Positions 48,994-61,105 of a stretch of 64,000 bases of DNA are shown in pieces (positions within the stretch are counted from its first letter, which is position 1; every line of letters starts with the position of its first letter). The stretch spans positions 11,223,648-11,287,647 of the forward strand of contig NC_085067.1 of assembly GCF_963662255.1 (NCBI RefSeq). Direction: 5' to 3'. The notes beneath the pieces are model-generated. The model had not been told where the DNA came from. It did not search any database and worked only from the letters and a program-made list of their open reading frames with translations. The DNA is from Cinclus cinclus. Its lineage: Eukaryota > Chordata > Aves > Passeriformes > Cinclidae. The position numbers and the translations under genes are program-made.

Positions 48994-51418
48994 ATTGTGA
49001 CACCACAGGAGTTAAGAGAAGCAAGGAACCATTGTGACCCAATGCAGGCTAACAATCTAATGATCCCTTGTCACACAAGGTGTTGTAAAAGGGCCAGAGA
49101 TGGATTGTTACAGCATGGGGCCCAAGAAAAACATGGAAATATTATGACACCCTAGAGGCCAAGACTCAAATGATTCATTGTAACACCAAGTGGCCTAAAA
49201 GGGCATGGGATGCATTGTGACACCACAGGGGTTAAGAGAAGCAAGGAACCATTGTGACCCAATGCAGGCTAACCATCTAATGATCCCTTGTGGCACCAGG
49301 TCCTATAGACAGGGCCAGGGATGGATTGTTACAGCACGGGGACCAATGGAAGCAAGGATCTTTTATGCCACCTTGGAGGCCAAGAATCAAATGATTCATT
49401 GTGAAATCAAGTGGCCTAAAAGGGCATGGGATGCATTGTGAAACCACAGGGGTTAAGAGAAGCAAGGAACCATTGTGACCCAATGCAGGCTAACAATCTA
49501 ATGATCCATTGTGACACCAGGCGTTGTAATAGGGCCAGGGAATAATTGTGAAAGCATGGGGCACAATAAAATCATGGAAATATTATGACACCATGAAGGC
49601 CAAGAATCAAATGGTTCGTTGTAAGAGCAAGTGGCCTAAAAGGTCTTGGAATGCATTGTGACACCACAGAGGTTAAGAGAAGCAAGGAACCATTGTGACC
49701 CAATGCAGGCTAACAATCTAATGATCCCTTGTGGCACCAGGGTGTATAAAAAGGGCCAGGGATGGATTGTTACAGCACGGGGACCAAGAGAAGCAAGGAT
49801 CTATTATGCCGCCATGGAGGCCAAGAATCAAATGATTCATTGTGACATTAAGTGGCCTAAAAGGGCATGGGATGCATTGTGACACCACAGAGGTTAAGAG
49901 AATCAAGGAACCATTGTGACCCAATGGAGGCTAATAATCCCAGGATCCCTTTTGACACCAGGGGGCGCAAAAGGGCCAGGAATGAATTGTGACAGCATGG
50001 GGACCTATAGATACAATGAACCATTATGTCACCATGGTGGCCAAGAATCAAATGATTGATTGTGACATCAAGTGGCCTAAAAGGGCATGGAATGCATTGT
50101 GACACAACAGAGGCTAAGAGAAGCAAGGATCCATTGTGACCCAATGGAGGCTAACCATCTAATGATCCCTTGTGACACCAATGGGCCTAAAAGGGCCAGG
50201 GATGAATTGTGAAACATGGGGCCCAATTAAAACCTGGTACAATTATGCCACCATGGAGGCCAAGAATCAAATGATTCTTTGGGACATCAAGTGGCCTAAA
50301 AGTGCATGGGATGCATTGTGACACCACAGGGGTTAAGAGAAGCAAGGAACGATTGTGACCCAATGCAAGCTTACAATCTAAGAATCCCTTTTGACAACAG
50401 GGGGAGTAAAAGGTGCACGGATGAACTGTGACAGCATGGGGACTTATAGAAGCAAGGAACCGTTATGACACCATGAAGGCCAAGAATCAAATGGTTCCTT
50501 GTTAGACCAAGTGGCCTAAAAGGTCTTGGAATGCTTTGTGACACCACAGAGGTTAAGAGAAGCAAGGAACCATTGTGACCCAATGCAGGCTAACAATCTA
50601 ATGATCCCTTGTGGCACCAGGGCGTATAAAAAGGGCCAGGGATGGATTGTTACAGCATGGGGACCAATAGAAGCAAGGATCTATTATGCCACCTTGGAGG
50701 CCAAGACTCAAATGATTCATTGTGACATCAAGTGGCCTAAAAGGGCTTGGAATGCATTGTGACACCACAGAGGTTAAGAGAAGCAAGGAACCATTGTGAC
50801 CCAATGCAGGCTAACAATCTAATGATCCCTTGTGCCACCAGGGCGTATAAAAAGGGCCAGGGATGGATTGTTACAGCACGGGGACCAATAGAAGCAAGGA
50901 TCTATTATGCCACCATGGAGGCCAAGTATCAAATGATTCATTGTGACATCATGTGGCCTAAAAGTGCATGGGATGCATTGTGACACCACAGGGGTTAAGA
51001 GAAGCAAGGAACCATTGTGACCCAATGCAGGCTAACAATCTAATGATCCCTTGTGACACCAATGGGCCTAAAAGGGCCAGGGATGAATTGTGAAAAATGG
51101 CGCCCAATTAAAACCTGGTACAATTATGCCACCATAGAGGCCAAGAATCCAATGATTCATTGTGACATCAAGTGGCCTAAAAGGGCATGGGATGCATTGT
51201 GACACTACAGGGGTTAAGAGAAGCAAGGAACCATTGTGACCCAATGCTGGCTAACAATCTAAGAATCCCTTTTGACAACAGGGGCCGCAAAGTAACCACG
51301 GATGAACTGTGACAGAATGGGGACCTATAGAAGAAGCAAGGAACCATTATGACACCATGAAGGCCAAGAATCAAATGGTTCATTGTAAGACCAAGTGGCC
51401 TAAAAGGTCTTGGAATGC
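48994..51418. repeat. 11-mer HOR, copy 2 (2,425 bp)
   Basis: Repeats 46569-48993 at an offset of 2,425 bp with very few differences; for example AAACCACAGG replaces ACACCACAGG near 49441. It ends where unit 1 of the next monomer (51419) changes from CAGGAGTTAAG to CAGGGGTTAAG, followed by a new monomer type. Confidence 0.88.
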
Positions 51419-54281
51419 ATTGTGACACCACAGGGGTTAAGAGAAGCAAGGATCTATTGTGACCCTATGGAGGCTAATAATCCCAGGACCCCGTTTGACA
51501 CCAGGGGGCGCAAAAAGTGCCAGGAATGAATTGTGACAGCATGGGGCGCAATAGAAACAAAGAACCATTATGACACCATGGAGGCCAAGAATCAAATGAT
51601 TCATTGTGACTTCAAGTGGCCTAAAAGGGCATGGGATGCATTGCGACACCACAGAGGTTAAGAGAAGCAAGGAACCATTGTGACCCAATGCAGGCTAACA
51701 ATCTAATGATCCCTTGCGACACCAATGGGCCTAAAAGGGCCAGGGATGAATTGTTACAGCATGGGGACCGATAGAAGCAAGGATCTATTATGCCACTGTG
51801 GAGGCCAAGAATCAAATGATTCTAGGTGACATCATGTGGCCTAAAAGGGCATGCGATGCATTGTGACAGCACAGGGGTTAAGAGAAGCAAGGATCCATTG
51901 TGACCCAAAGCAGGCTAATAATTCCAGGATCCCTTTTGACACCAGGGGGCGCAAAAGGGCCAGGAATGAATCGTGACAGCATGGGGCCAAATCGATACAA
52001 TGAATTATTATGACACCATGGAGGCCAAGAATCAAATGATTCATTGTGACATCAAGTGGCCTAAAAGGGCATGGAATGCATTGTGACACCAGAGAGGTTA
52101 AGAGAAGCAAGGAACCATTGTGATCCAATGCAGGCTAACAATCTAATGATCCCTTGTGACACCAATGGGCCTAAAAGGGACAGGGATGAATTGTGAAACA
52201 TGGGGCCCAATTAAAACCTGGTACAATTATGCCACCGTGGAGGCCAAGAATCAAATGATTCATTGTGACATCAAGTGGCCTAAAAGGGCATGGGATGCAT
52301 TGCGACACCACAGAGGTTAAGAGAAGCAAGGAACCATTGTGACCCAATGCAGGCTAACAATCTAATAATCCCTTTTGACACCAGGGGCCGTAAAAGGAGC
52401 ACCGATGAACTGTGACAGCATGGGGACATATAGAAACGAGGAACCATTATGCCACCGGGGAGGCCAAGAATCAAATAATTCATTGTGACATCATGTGGCC
52501 TAAAAGGTAATGGGATGCATTGTGACACCACAGGGGTTAAGAGAAGCAAGGAACCATTGTGACCCAATGCAGGCTAACAATCTAATGATCCCTTGTGCCA
52601 CCAGGGCGTATAAAAAGGGCCAGGGATGGATTGTTACAGCACGGGGACCAATAGAAGCAAGGATCTATTATGCCACCATGGAGGCCAAGTATCAAATGAT
52701 TCATTGTGACATCATGTGGCCTAAAAGTGCATGGGATGCATTGTGACACCACAGGGGTTAAGAGAAGCAAGGAACCATTGTGACCCAATGCAGGCTAACA
52801 ATCTAATGATCCCTTGTGACACCAATGGGCCTAAAAGGGCCAGGGATGAATTGTGAAAAATGGCGCCCAATTAAAACCTGGTACAATTATGCCACCATAG
52901 AGGCCAAGAATCCAATGATTCATTGTGACATCAAGTGGCCTAAAAGGGCATGGGATGCATTGTGACACTACAGGGGTTAAGAGAAGCAAGGAACCATTGT
53001 GACCCAATGCTGGCTAACAATCTAATAATCCCTTTTGACAACAGGGGCCGCCAAGTAACCACGGATGAACTGTGACAGAATGGGGACCTATAGAAGAAGC
53101 AAGGAACCATTATGACACCATGAAGGCCAAGAATCAAATGGTTCATTGTAAGACCAAGTGGCCTAAAAGGTCTTGGAATGCATTGTGACACCACAGGGGT
53201 TAAGAGAAGCAAGGATCTATTGTGACCCTATGGAGGCTAATAATCCCAGGACCCCGTTTGACACCAGGGGGCGCAAAAAGTGCCAGGAATGAATTGTGAC
53301 AGCATGGGGCGCAATAGAAACAAAGAACCATTATGACACCATGGAGGCCAAGAATCAAATGATTCATTGTGACATCAAGTGGCCTAAAAGGGCATGGGAT
53401 GCATTGTGACACCACAGAGGTTAAGAGAAGCAAGGAACCATTGTGACCCAATGCAGGCTAACAATCTAATGATCCCTTGCGACACCAATGGGCCTAAAAG
53501 GGCCAGGGATGAATTGTTACAGCATGGGGACCGATAGAAGCAAGGATCTATTATGCCACTGTGGAGGCCAAGAATCAAATGATTCTAGGTGACATCAAGT
53601 GGCCTAAAAGGGCATGCGATGCATTGTGACACCACAGGGGTTAAGAGAAGCAAGGATCCATTGTGACCCAAAGCAGGCTAATAATTCCAGGATCCCTTTT
53701 GACACCAGGGGGCGCAAAAGGGCCAGGAATGAATCGTGACAGCATGGGGCCAAATCGATACAATGAATTATTATGACACCATGGAGGCCAAGAATCAAAT
53801 GATTCATTGTGACATCAAGTGGCCTAAAAGGGCATGGAATGCATTGTGACACCAGAGAGGTTAAGAGAAGCAAGGAACCATTGTGATCCAATGCAGGCTA
53901 ACAATCTAATGATCCCTTGTGACACCAATGGGCCTAAAAGGGACAGGGATGAATTGTGAAACATGGGGCCCAATTAAAACCTGGTACAATTATGCCACCG
54001 TGGAGGCCAAGAATCAAATGATTCATTGTGACATCATGTGGCCTAAAAGGGCATGGGATGCATTGCGACACCACAGAGGTTAAGAGAAGCAAGGAACCAT
54101 TGTGACCCAATGCAGGCTAACAATCTAATAATCCCTTTTGACACCAGGGGCCGTAAAAGGAGCACCGATGAACTGTGACAGCATGGGGACATATAGAAAC
54201 GAGGAACCATTATGCCACCGGGGAGGCCAAGAATCAAATAATTCATTGTGACATCATGTGGCCTAAAAGGTAATGGGATGC
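51419..54281. repeat. 8-mer duplication zone (1,763 bp period, begins at 50756)
   Basis: Monomers from 50756 to 52518 (eight) recur at 52519-54281. The new monomers 51419-52299 carry GACCCTATGGAGG, ACCCCGTTTGACACC, TTGCGACACC and ATTCTAGGTGACATC. The monomer at 52519 is a chimera: its start matches the monomer at 54282 (TAATGGGATGCATTG), and from unit 3 it matches the 48331/50756 type (CCCTTGTGCCACCAGGGCG). The 223 bp monomer recurs at 51196 and 52959. Confidence 0.85.
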
Positions 54282-55602
54282 ATTGTGACACCACAGGGGT
54301 TAAGAGAAGCAAGGAACCATTGTGACCCAATGCAGGCTAACAATCTAAGAATCCCTTTTGACACCAGGGGCCGTAAAAGGAGCACCGATGAACTGTGACA
54401 GCATGGGGACATATAGAAACGAGGAACCATTATGCCACCGGGGAGGCCAAGAATCAAATAATTCATTGTGACATCATGTGGCCTAAAAGGTAATGGGATG
54501 CATTGTGACACCACAGGGGTTAAGAGAAGCAAGGAACCATTGTGACCCAATGCAGGCTAACAATCTAAGAATCCCTTTTGACACCAGGGGGAGTAAAAGG
54601 ACCACGGATGAACTGTGACAGCATGGGGACCTATGGAAGCAAGGAACCATTATGACACCATGGAGGCCAAGAATCAAATGGTTCATTGTATGACCAAGTG
54701 GCCTAAAAGGTCTTGGAATGCATTGTGACACCACAGAGGTTAAGAGAAGCAAGGAACCATTGTGACCCAATGCAGGCTAACAATCTAATGATCCCTTGTG
54801 GCACCAGGGCGTATAAAAAGGGCCAGGGATGGATTGTTACAGCATGGGGACCAATAGAAGCAAGGATCTATTATGCCACCGTGGAGGCCAAGAATCAAAT
54901 GATTCATTGTGACATCATGTGGCCTAAAAGGGCATGGAATGCATTGTGACACCACAGAGGTAAATAGAAGCAAGGAACCATTGTGACCCAATGGATGCTA
55001 ACAATCTAATGATCCCTTGTGACACCAATGGGCCTAAAAAGGGCCAGGGATGAATTGTGAAACATGGGGCCCAATTAAAACCTGGGACAATTATGCCACC
55101 ATGGAGGCCAAGAATCAAATGATTCATTGTGACATCAAGTGGCCTAAAAGGGCATGGAATGCATTGTGACACCAGAGAGTTTAAGAGAAGCAAGGAACCA
55201 TTGTGACCCAATGCAGGCTAACAATCTAAGAATCCCTTTTGACACCAGGGGGCGTAAAAGGAGCACGGATGAACTGTGACAGCATGGGGACATATAGAAA
55301 CGAGGAACTATTATGCCACCGTGGAGGCCAAGAATCAAATAATTCTTTGTGACATCATGTGGCCTAAAAGGTAAATGGATGCATTGTAAACAGCACAGGG
55401 GTTAAGAGAAGCAAGGAACCATTGTGACCCAATGGAGGCAAACAATCTAATGATCCCTTGTGACACCAATGGGCCTAAGAGGGCTAGGGATGAATTGTGA
55501 AACATGGGGCCCAATTAAAACCTGGTACAATTATGCCACCATGGAGGCCAAGAATCAAATGATTCATTGTGACATCAAGTGGCCTAAAAGGGCATGGGAT
55601 GC
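54282..55602. repeat. Monomer doublet followed by diverse monomers
   Basis: Starts at 54282, 54502, 54722, 54943, 55163 and 55383. The segments just before 54282 and 54502 are almost the same (ACATATAGAAACGAGG, GCCACCGGGGAGGCC, AAAAGGTAATGGG), a one-monomer duplication of 220 bp. The pair recurs before 60003 and 60223. The 55163-55383 monomers recur at 63528-63748, and the 54943 type recurs at 60445. Confidence 0.8.
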
Positions 55603-57359
55603 ATTGTGACACCACAGAGGTTAAGAGAAGCAAGGCACCATTGTGACCCAATGCAGGCTAACAATCTAAGAATCCCTTTTGGCAACAGGGGCCGCAAAAG
55701 GACCACGGGTGAACTGTGACAGCATGGGGACCTATAGAAGCAAGGAAGCATTATGACACCATGAAGGCCAAGAATCAAATGGTTCATTGTAAGACCAAGT
55801 GGCCTAAAAAGGCTTGGAATGCATTGTGACACCACAGAGGTTAAGAGAAGCAAGGAACCATTGTGACCCGAGGGAGGCTAACAATCTAATGATCCCTTGT
55901 GACACCAATGGGCCTAAAAGGGCCAGGGATGAATTGTTACAGCTCGGGGACCGATAGAAGCAAGGATCTATTATGCCATCGTGGAGGCCAAGAATCAAAT
56001 AATTCTTTGTGAAATCATGTGGCCTAAAAGGGCATGGAATGCATTGTGACACCACAGGGGTTAAGAGAAGCAAGGAACCATTGTGACCCAATGCAGGCTA
56101 ACAATCTAATGATCCCTTGTGACACCAATGGGCCTAAAAGGGCCTGGGATGAATTGTGAAACATGGGGCCAATTAAAACCCGGTACAATTATGCCACCAT
56201 GGAGGCCAAGAATCAAATGATTCATTGTGACATCATGTGGCCTAAAAGGGCATGGGATGCATTGTAACAGCACAGGGGTTAAGAGAAGGAAGGATCCATT
56301 GTGACCCAATGGAGGATAATAATCCCAGGATCCCTTTTGACACCAGGGGGCGCAAAAGGGCCAGGAATGAATTGTGGCAGCATGGGGCCCAATAGATACA
56401 ATGAACTATTATGACACCATGAAGGCCGAGAATCAAATGATTCATTGTGACATCATGTGGCCTAAAAGGGCATGGGATGCATTGTGACACCACAGAGATT
56501 AAGAGAAGCCAGGAGCCATTTTGACCCAATGCATGCTAACAATCTAATGATCCCTTGTGACACCAATGGGCCTAAAAGGGACAGGGATGAATTGTGAAAC
56601 ATGGGGCCCAATTAAAACCTGGTACAATTATGCCACCATGGAGGCCAAGAATCAAATGATTCATTGTGACATCAAGTGGCCTAAAAGTGCATGGGATGCA
56701 TTGCGACACCACAGAGGTTAAGAGAAGCAAGGAACCATTGTGACCCAATGCAGGCTAACAATCTAATGATCCCTTGTGACACCAATGGGCCTGAAAGGTC
56801 CAGGGATGGATTGTTACAGCACGGGGAGCGATAGAAGCAAGGATCTATTATGCCACCGTGGAGGCCAAGAATCAAATGATTCTTTGGGACATCATGTGGC
56901 CTAAAAGGGCATGGGATGAATTGTGACAGCACAGGGGTTAAGAGAAGCAAGGATCCATTGTGACCCAATGGAGGCTAATAATTCCAGGATACCTTTTGAC
57001 ACCAGGGGGCGCAAAAGGGCCAGGAATGAATTGTGACAGCATGGGGCCCAATAGATACAATGAAGTATTATGACACCATGGAGGCCAAGAAACAAATGAT
57101 TGATTGTGACATCAAGTGGCCTAAAATGGCATGGAATGCATTGTGACACCACAGAGGTTAAGAGAAACAGGGAACCATTGTGACCCAATGCAGGCTAACA
57201 ATCTAATGATCCCTTGTGACACCAATGGGCCTAAAAGGGCCAGGGATGAATTGTTACAGCACGGGGACCGATGGAAGCAAGGATCTATTATGCCACCGTG
57301 GAGGCCAAGAATCATATAATTCTTTGTGAAATCATGTGGCCTAAAAGGGCATGGGATGC
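55603..57359. repeat. Monomers mostly single-copy in this window
   Basis: Starts at 55603, 55823, 56043, 56262, 56481, 56700, 56920 and 57140. I find no near-identical partner elsewhere in the window for those between 55823 and 57139. The end of the 57140 monomer recurs at the end of the 60885 monomer, and 55603 meets a partner only at the window edge (63968). Private forms include GACCCGAGGGAGG near 55865, GGCCGAGAATC near 56425 and CATTTTGACCC near 56517. This is the least homogenised part of the array. Confidence 0.75.
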
Positions 57360-60300
57360 ATTGTGACACCAGATAGGTTAAGAGAAGCAAGGATCCATTG
57401 TGACCCAATGCAGGCTAACAATCTAATGATCCCTTGTGATACCAATGGGCCTAAAAGTGCCTGGGATGAATTGTGAAAGCATGGGGCCCAATTTAAACCT
57501 GGTACAATTATGCCACCATGGAGGCCAAGAATCAAATGATTCATTGTGACATCAAGTGGCCTAAAAGGGCATGGGATGCATTGTGACACCACAGAGGTTG
57601 AGAAGCAACGATCCATTGTGACTCAATGGAGGCTAATAATTCCAGGATCCCTTTTGACACCAGTGGGCGCAAAAGGGCCAGGAATGAATTGTGACAGCAT
57701 GGGGCCCAATAGATACAATGAACTATTATGCCACCATGGAGGCCAAGAATCAAATGATTCATTGTGACATCAAGTGGCCTAAAAGGGCATGGGATGCATT
57801 GTGACACCACAGGGGTTAAGAGAAGCAAGGAACCATTGTGACCCAATGCAGGCTTACAATCTAAGAATCCCTTTTGACAACAGGGGCCGCAAAAGGACCA
57901 CGGATGAACTGTGACAGCATGGGGACCTATAGAAGCAAGGAACCATTATGACACCATGAAGGCCAAGAATCAAATGGTTCATTGTTAGACCAAGTGGCCT
58001 AAAAGGTCTTGGAATGCTTTGTGACACCACAGAGGTTAATAGAAGCAAGGAACCATTGTGACCCAATGCAGGCTAACAATCTAATGATCCCTTGAGGCAC
58101 CAGGGCGTATAAATAGGGCCAGGGATGGATTGTTACAGCACGGGGACCAATAGAAGCAAGGATCTATTATGACACCTTGGAGGCCAAGTAGCAAATGATT
58201 CATTGTGACATCAAGTGGCCTAAAAGGGCATGGGATGCATTGTGACACCACAGGGGTTAAGAGAAGCAAGGAACCATTGTGACCCAAAGCAGGCTAATAA
58301 TTCCAGGATCCCGTTTGACACCAGGGGGCGCAAAAAGGCCAGGAATGAATTGTGACAGTATGGGGCCAAATAGAAACAAGGAACAATTATGAGACCATGG
58401 AGGCCAAGAATCAAATGATTCATTGTGACATCTAGTGGCTTAAAAGTGCATGGGATGCATTGTGACACCTCAGGGGTTAAGAGAAGGAAGGAACCATTGT
58501 GACCCAATGGAGGCTAATAATCCCAGGATCCCATTTGACACCAGGGGCCGTAAAAGGGCCAGGGATGAATTGTGACAGCATGGGGCCGAAGAGGAACAAG
58601 GAACCATTATGACACCATGGAGGCCAAGAATCCAATGATTCATTGTGACATCAAGTGGCCTAAAAGGTCATGGGATTCATTGTGACACCACAGAGGTTAA
58701 GAGAAGCAAGGAACCATTGTGACCCAATGCAGGCTAACAATCTAATGATCCCTTGTCACACAAGGTGTTGTATAAGGGCCAGGGATGAATTGTGAAAGCA
58801 TGGGGCCCAATAAAAACATGGAAATATTATGTCACCATAGTGGCCAAGAATCAAATGATTCATTGTTACATCAAGTGGCCTAAAAGGGCATGGGATGCAT
58901 TGTGACACTACAGGGGTTAAGAGAAGCAAGGAACCATTGTGACCCAATGCTGGCTAACAATCTAAGAATCCCTTTTGACAACAGGGGCCGCAAAGTAACC
59001 ACGGATGAACTGTGACAGAATGGGGACCTATAGAAGGAGCAAGGAACCATTATGACACCATGAAGGCCAAGAATCAAATGGTTCATTGTAAGACCAAGTG
59101 GCCTAAAAGGTCTTGGAATGCATTGTGACACCACAGGGGTTAAGAGAAGCAAGGATCTATTGTGACCCTATGGAGGCTAATAATCCCAGGACCCCGTTTG
59201 ACACCAGGGGGCGCAAAAAGTGCCAGGAATGAATTGTGACAGCATGGGGCGCAATAGAAACAAAGAACCATTATGACACCATGGAGGCCAAGAATCAAAT
59301 GATTCATTGTGACATCAAGTGGCCTAAAAGGGCATGGGATGCATTGTGACACCACAGAGGTTAAGAGAAGCAAGGAACCATTGTGACCCAATGCAGGCTA
59401 ACAATCTAATGATCCCTTGCGACACCAATGGGCCTAAAAGGGCCAGGGATGAATTGTTACAGCATGGGGACCGATAGAAGCAAGGATCTATTATGCCACT
59501 GTGGAGGCCAAGAATCAAATGATTCTAGGTGACATCATGTGGCCTAAAAGGGCATGCGATGCATTGTGACAGCACAGGGGTTAAGAGAAGCAAGGATCCA
59601 TTGTGACCCAATGGAGGCTAATAATTCCAGGATCCCTTTTGACACCAGGGGGCGCAAAAGGGCCAGGAATGAATCGTGACAGCATGGGGCCAAATCGATA
59701 CAATGAATTATTATGACACCATGGAGGCCAAGAATCAAATGATTCATTGTGACATCAAGTGGCCTAAAAGGGCATGGGATGCATTGCGACACCACAGAGG
59801 TTAAGAGAAGCAAGGAACCATTGTGACCCAATGCAGGCTAACAATCTAATAATCCCTTTTGACACCAGGGGCCGTAAAAGGAGCACCGATGAACTGTGAC
59901 AGCATGGGGACATATAGAAACGAGGAACCATTATGCCACCGGGGAGGCCAAGAATCAAATAATTCATTGTGACATCATGTGGCCTAAAAGGTAATGGGAT
60001 GCATTGTGACACCACAGGGGTTAAGAGAAGCAAGGAACCATTGTGACCCAATGCAGGCTAACAATCTAAGAATCCCTTTTGACACCAGGGGCCGTAAAAG
60101 GAGCACCGATGAACTGTGACAGCATGGGGACATATAGAAACGAGGAACCATTATGCCACCGGGGAGGCCAAGAATCAAATAATTCATTGTGACATCATGT
60201 GGCCTAAAAGGTAATGGGATGCATTGTGACACCACAGGGGGTTAAGAGAAGCAAGGAACCATTGTGACCCAATGCAGGCTAACAATCTAATGATCCCATG

Positions 60301-61105
60301 CGGCACCAGGGCGTATAAAAACGGCCAGGGATGGATTGTTACAGCATGGGGACCAATAGAAGCAAGGATCTATTATGCCACCGTGGAGGCCAAGAATCAA
60401 ATGATTCATTGTGACATCATGTGGCCTAAAAGTTCATGGAATGCATTGTGACACCACAGAGGTAAATAGAAGCAAGGAACCATTGTGACCCAATGGATGC
60501 TAACAATCTAATGATCCCTTGTGACACCAATGGGCCTAAAAAGGGCCAGGGATGAATTGTGAAACATGGGGCCCAATTAAAACCTGGGACAATTATGCCA
60601 CCATGGAGGCCAAGAATCAAATGATTCATTGTGACATCAAGTGGCCTAAAGGGGCATGGGATGCATTGTGACATCACAGAGGTTAAGAGAAGCAAGGAAC
60701 CATTGTGACCCAATGCTGGCTAACAATCTAATGATCCCTTGTGACACCAATGGGCCTAAAAGGGACAGGGATGAATTGTTACCGCACGGGGACCGATAGA
60801 AGCAAGGATCTATTATGCCACCGTAGGGGCCAAGAATAAAATGATTCATTGTGACATCAAGTGGCCTAAAAGTGCATGGGATGCATTGTGACACGACAGG
60901 GGTTAAGAGAAGCAAGGATCCATTGTGACCCAATGGAGGCTAACAATCTAATGATCCCTTGTGACACCAATGGGCCTAAAAAGGGCCAGGGATGAATTGT
61001 TACAGCACGGGGACCGATGGAAGCAAGGATCTATTATGCCACCGTGGAGGCCAAGAATCATATAATTCTTTGTGAAATCATGTGGCCTAAAAGGGCATGG
61101 GATGC
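57360..61105. repeat. 17-mer HOR, copy 1 (3,746 bp)
   Basis: Seventeen monomers start at 57360, 57580, 57798, 58018, 58239, 58459, 58679, 58899, 59122, 59343, 59563, 59783, 60003, 60223, 60445, 60665 and 60885. Markers are CACCAGATAGG near 57367, the 218 bp monomer with GAGGTTGAGAAGC at 57593, and GTATAAATAGGGCC near 58107. The stretch 59122-60222 reuses monomers of 53182-54501, one monomer shorter. An extra G at about 60240 helps give a 222 bp monomer. Confidence 0.85.

Noticed and set aside
57541..57846. Longest - strand ORF (101 codons) and the many 63-96 codon - strand ORFs starting MGHNGS
   Set aside because: They recur at about one per monomer and end where the 220 bp period shifts the frame. 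They show no domain, no consistent stop or start across HOR copies, and no flanking gene signals. They are by-products of the repeat, helped by few stops on the - strand of this purine-rich sequence.
58100..58120. TATA-like word (GTATAAATAGGG) as a promoter
   Set aside because: It is a one-base variant of the unit 3 form GTATAAAAAGGG found in several monomer types. No initiator, gene or distinct downstream sequence accompanies it.
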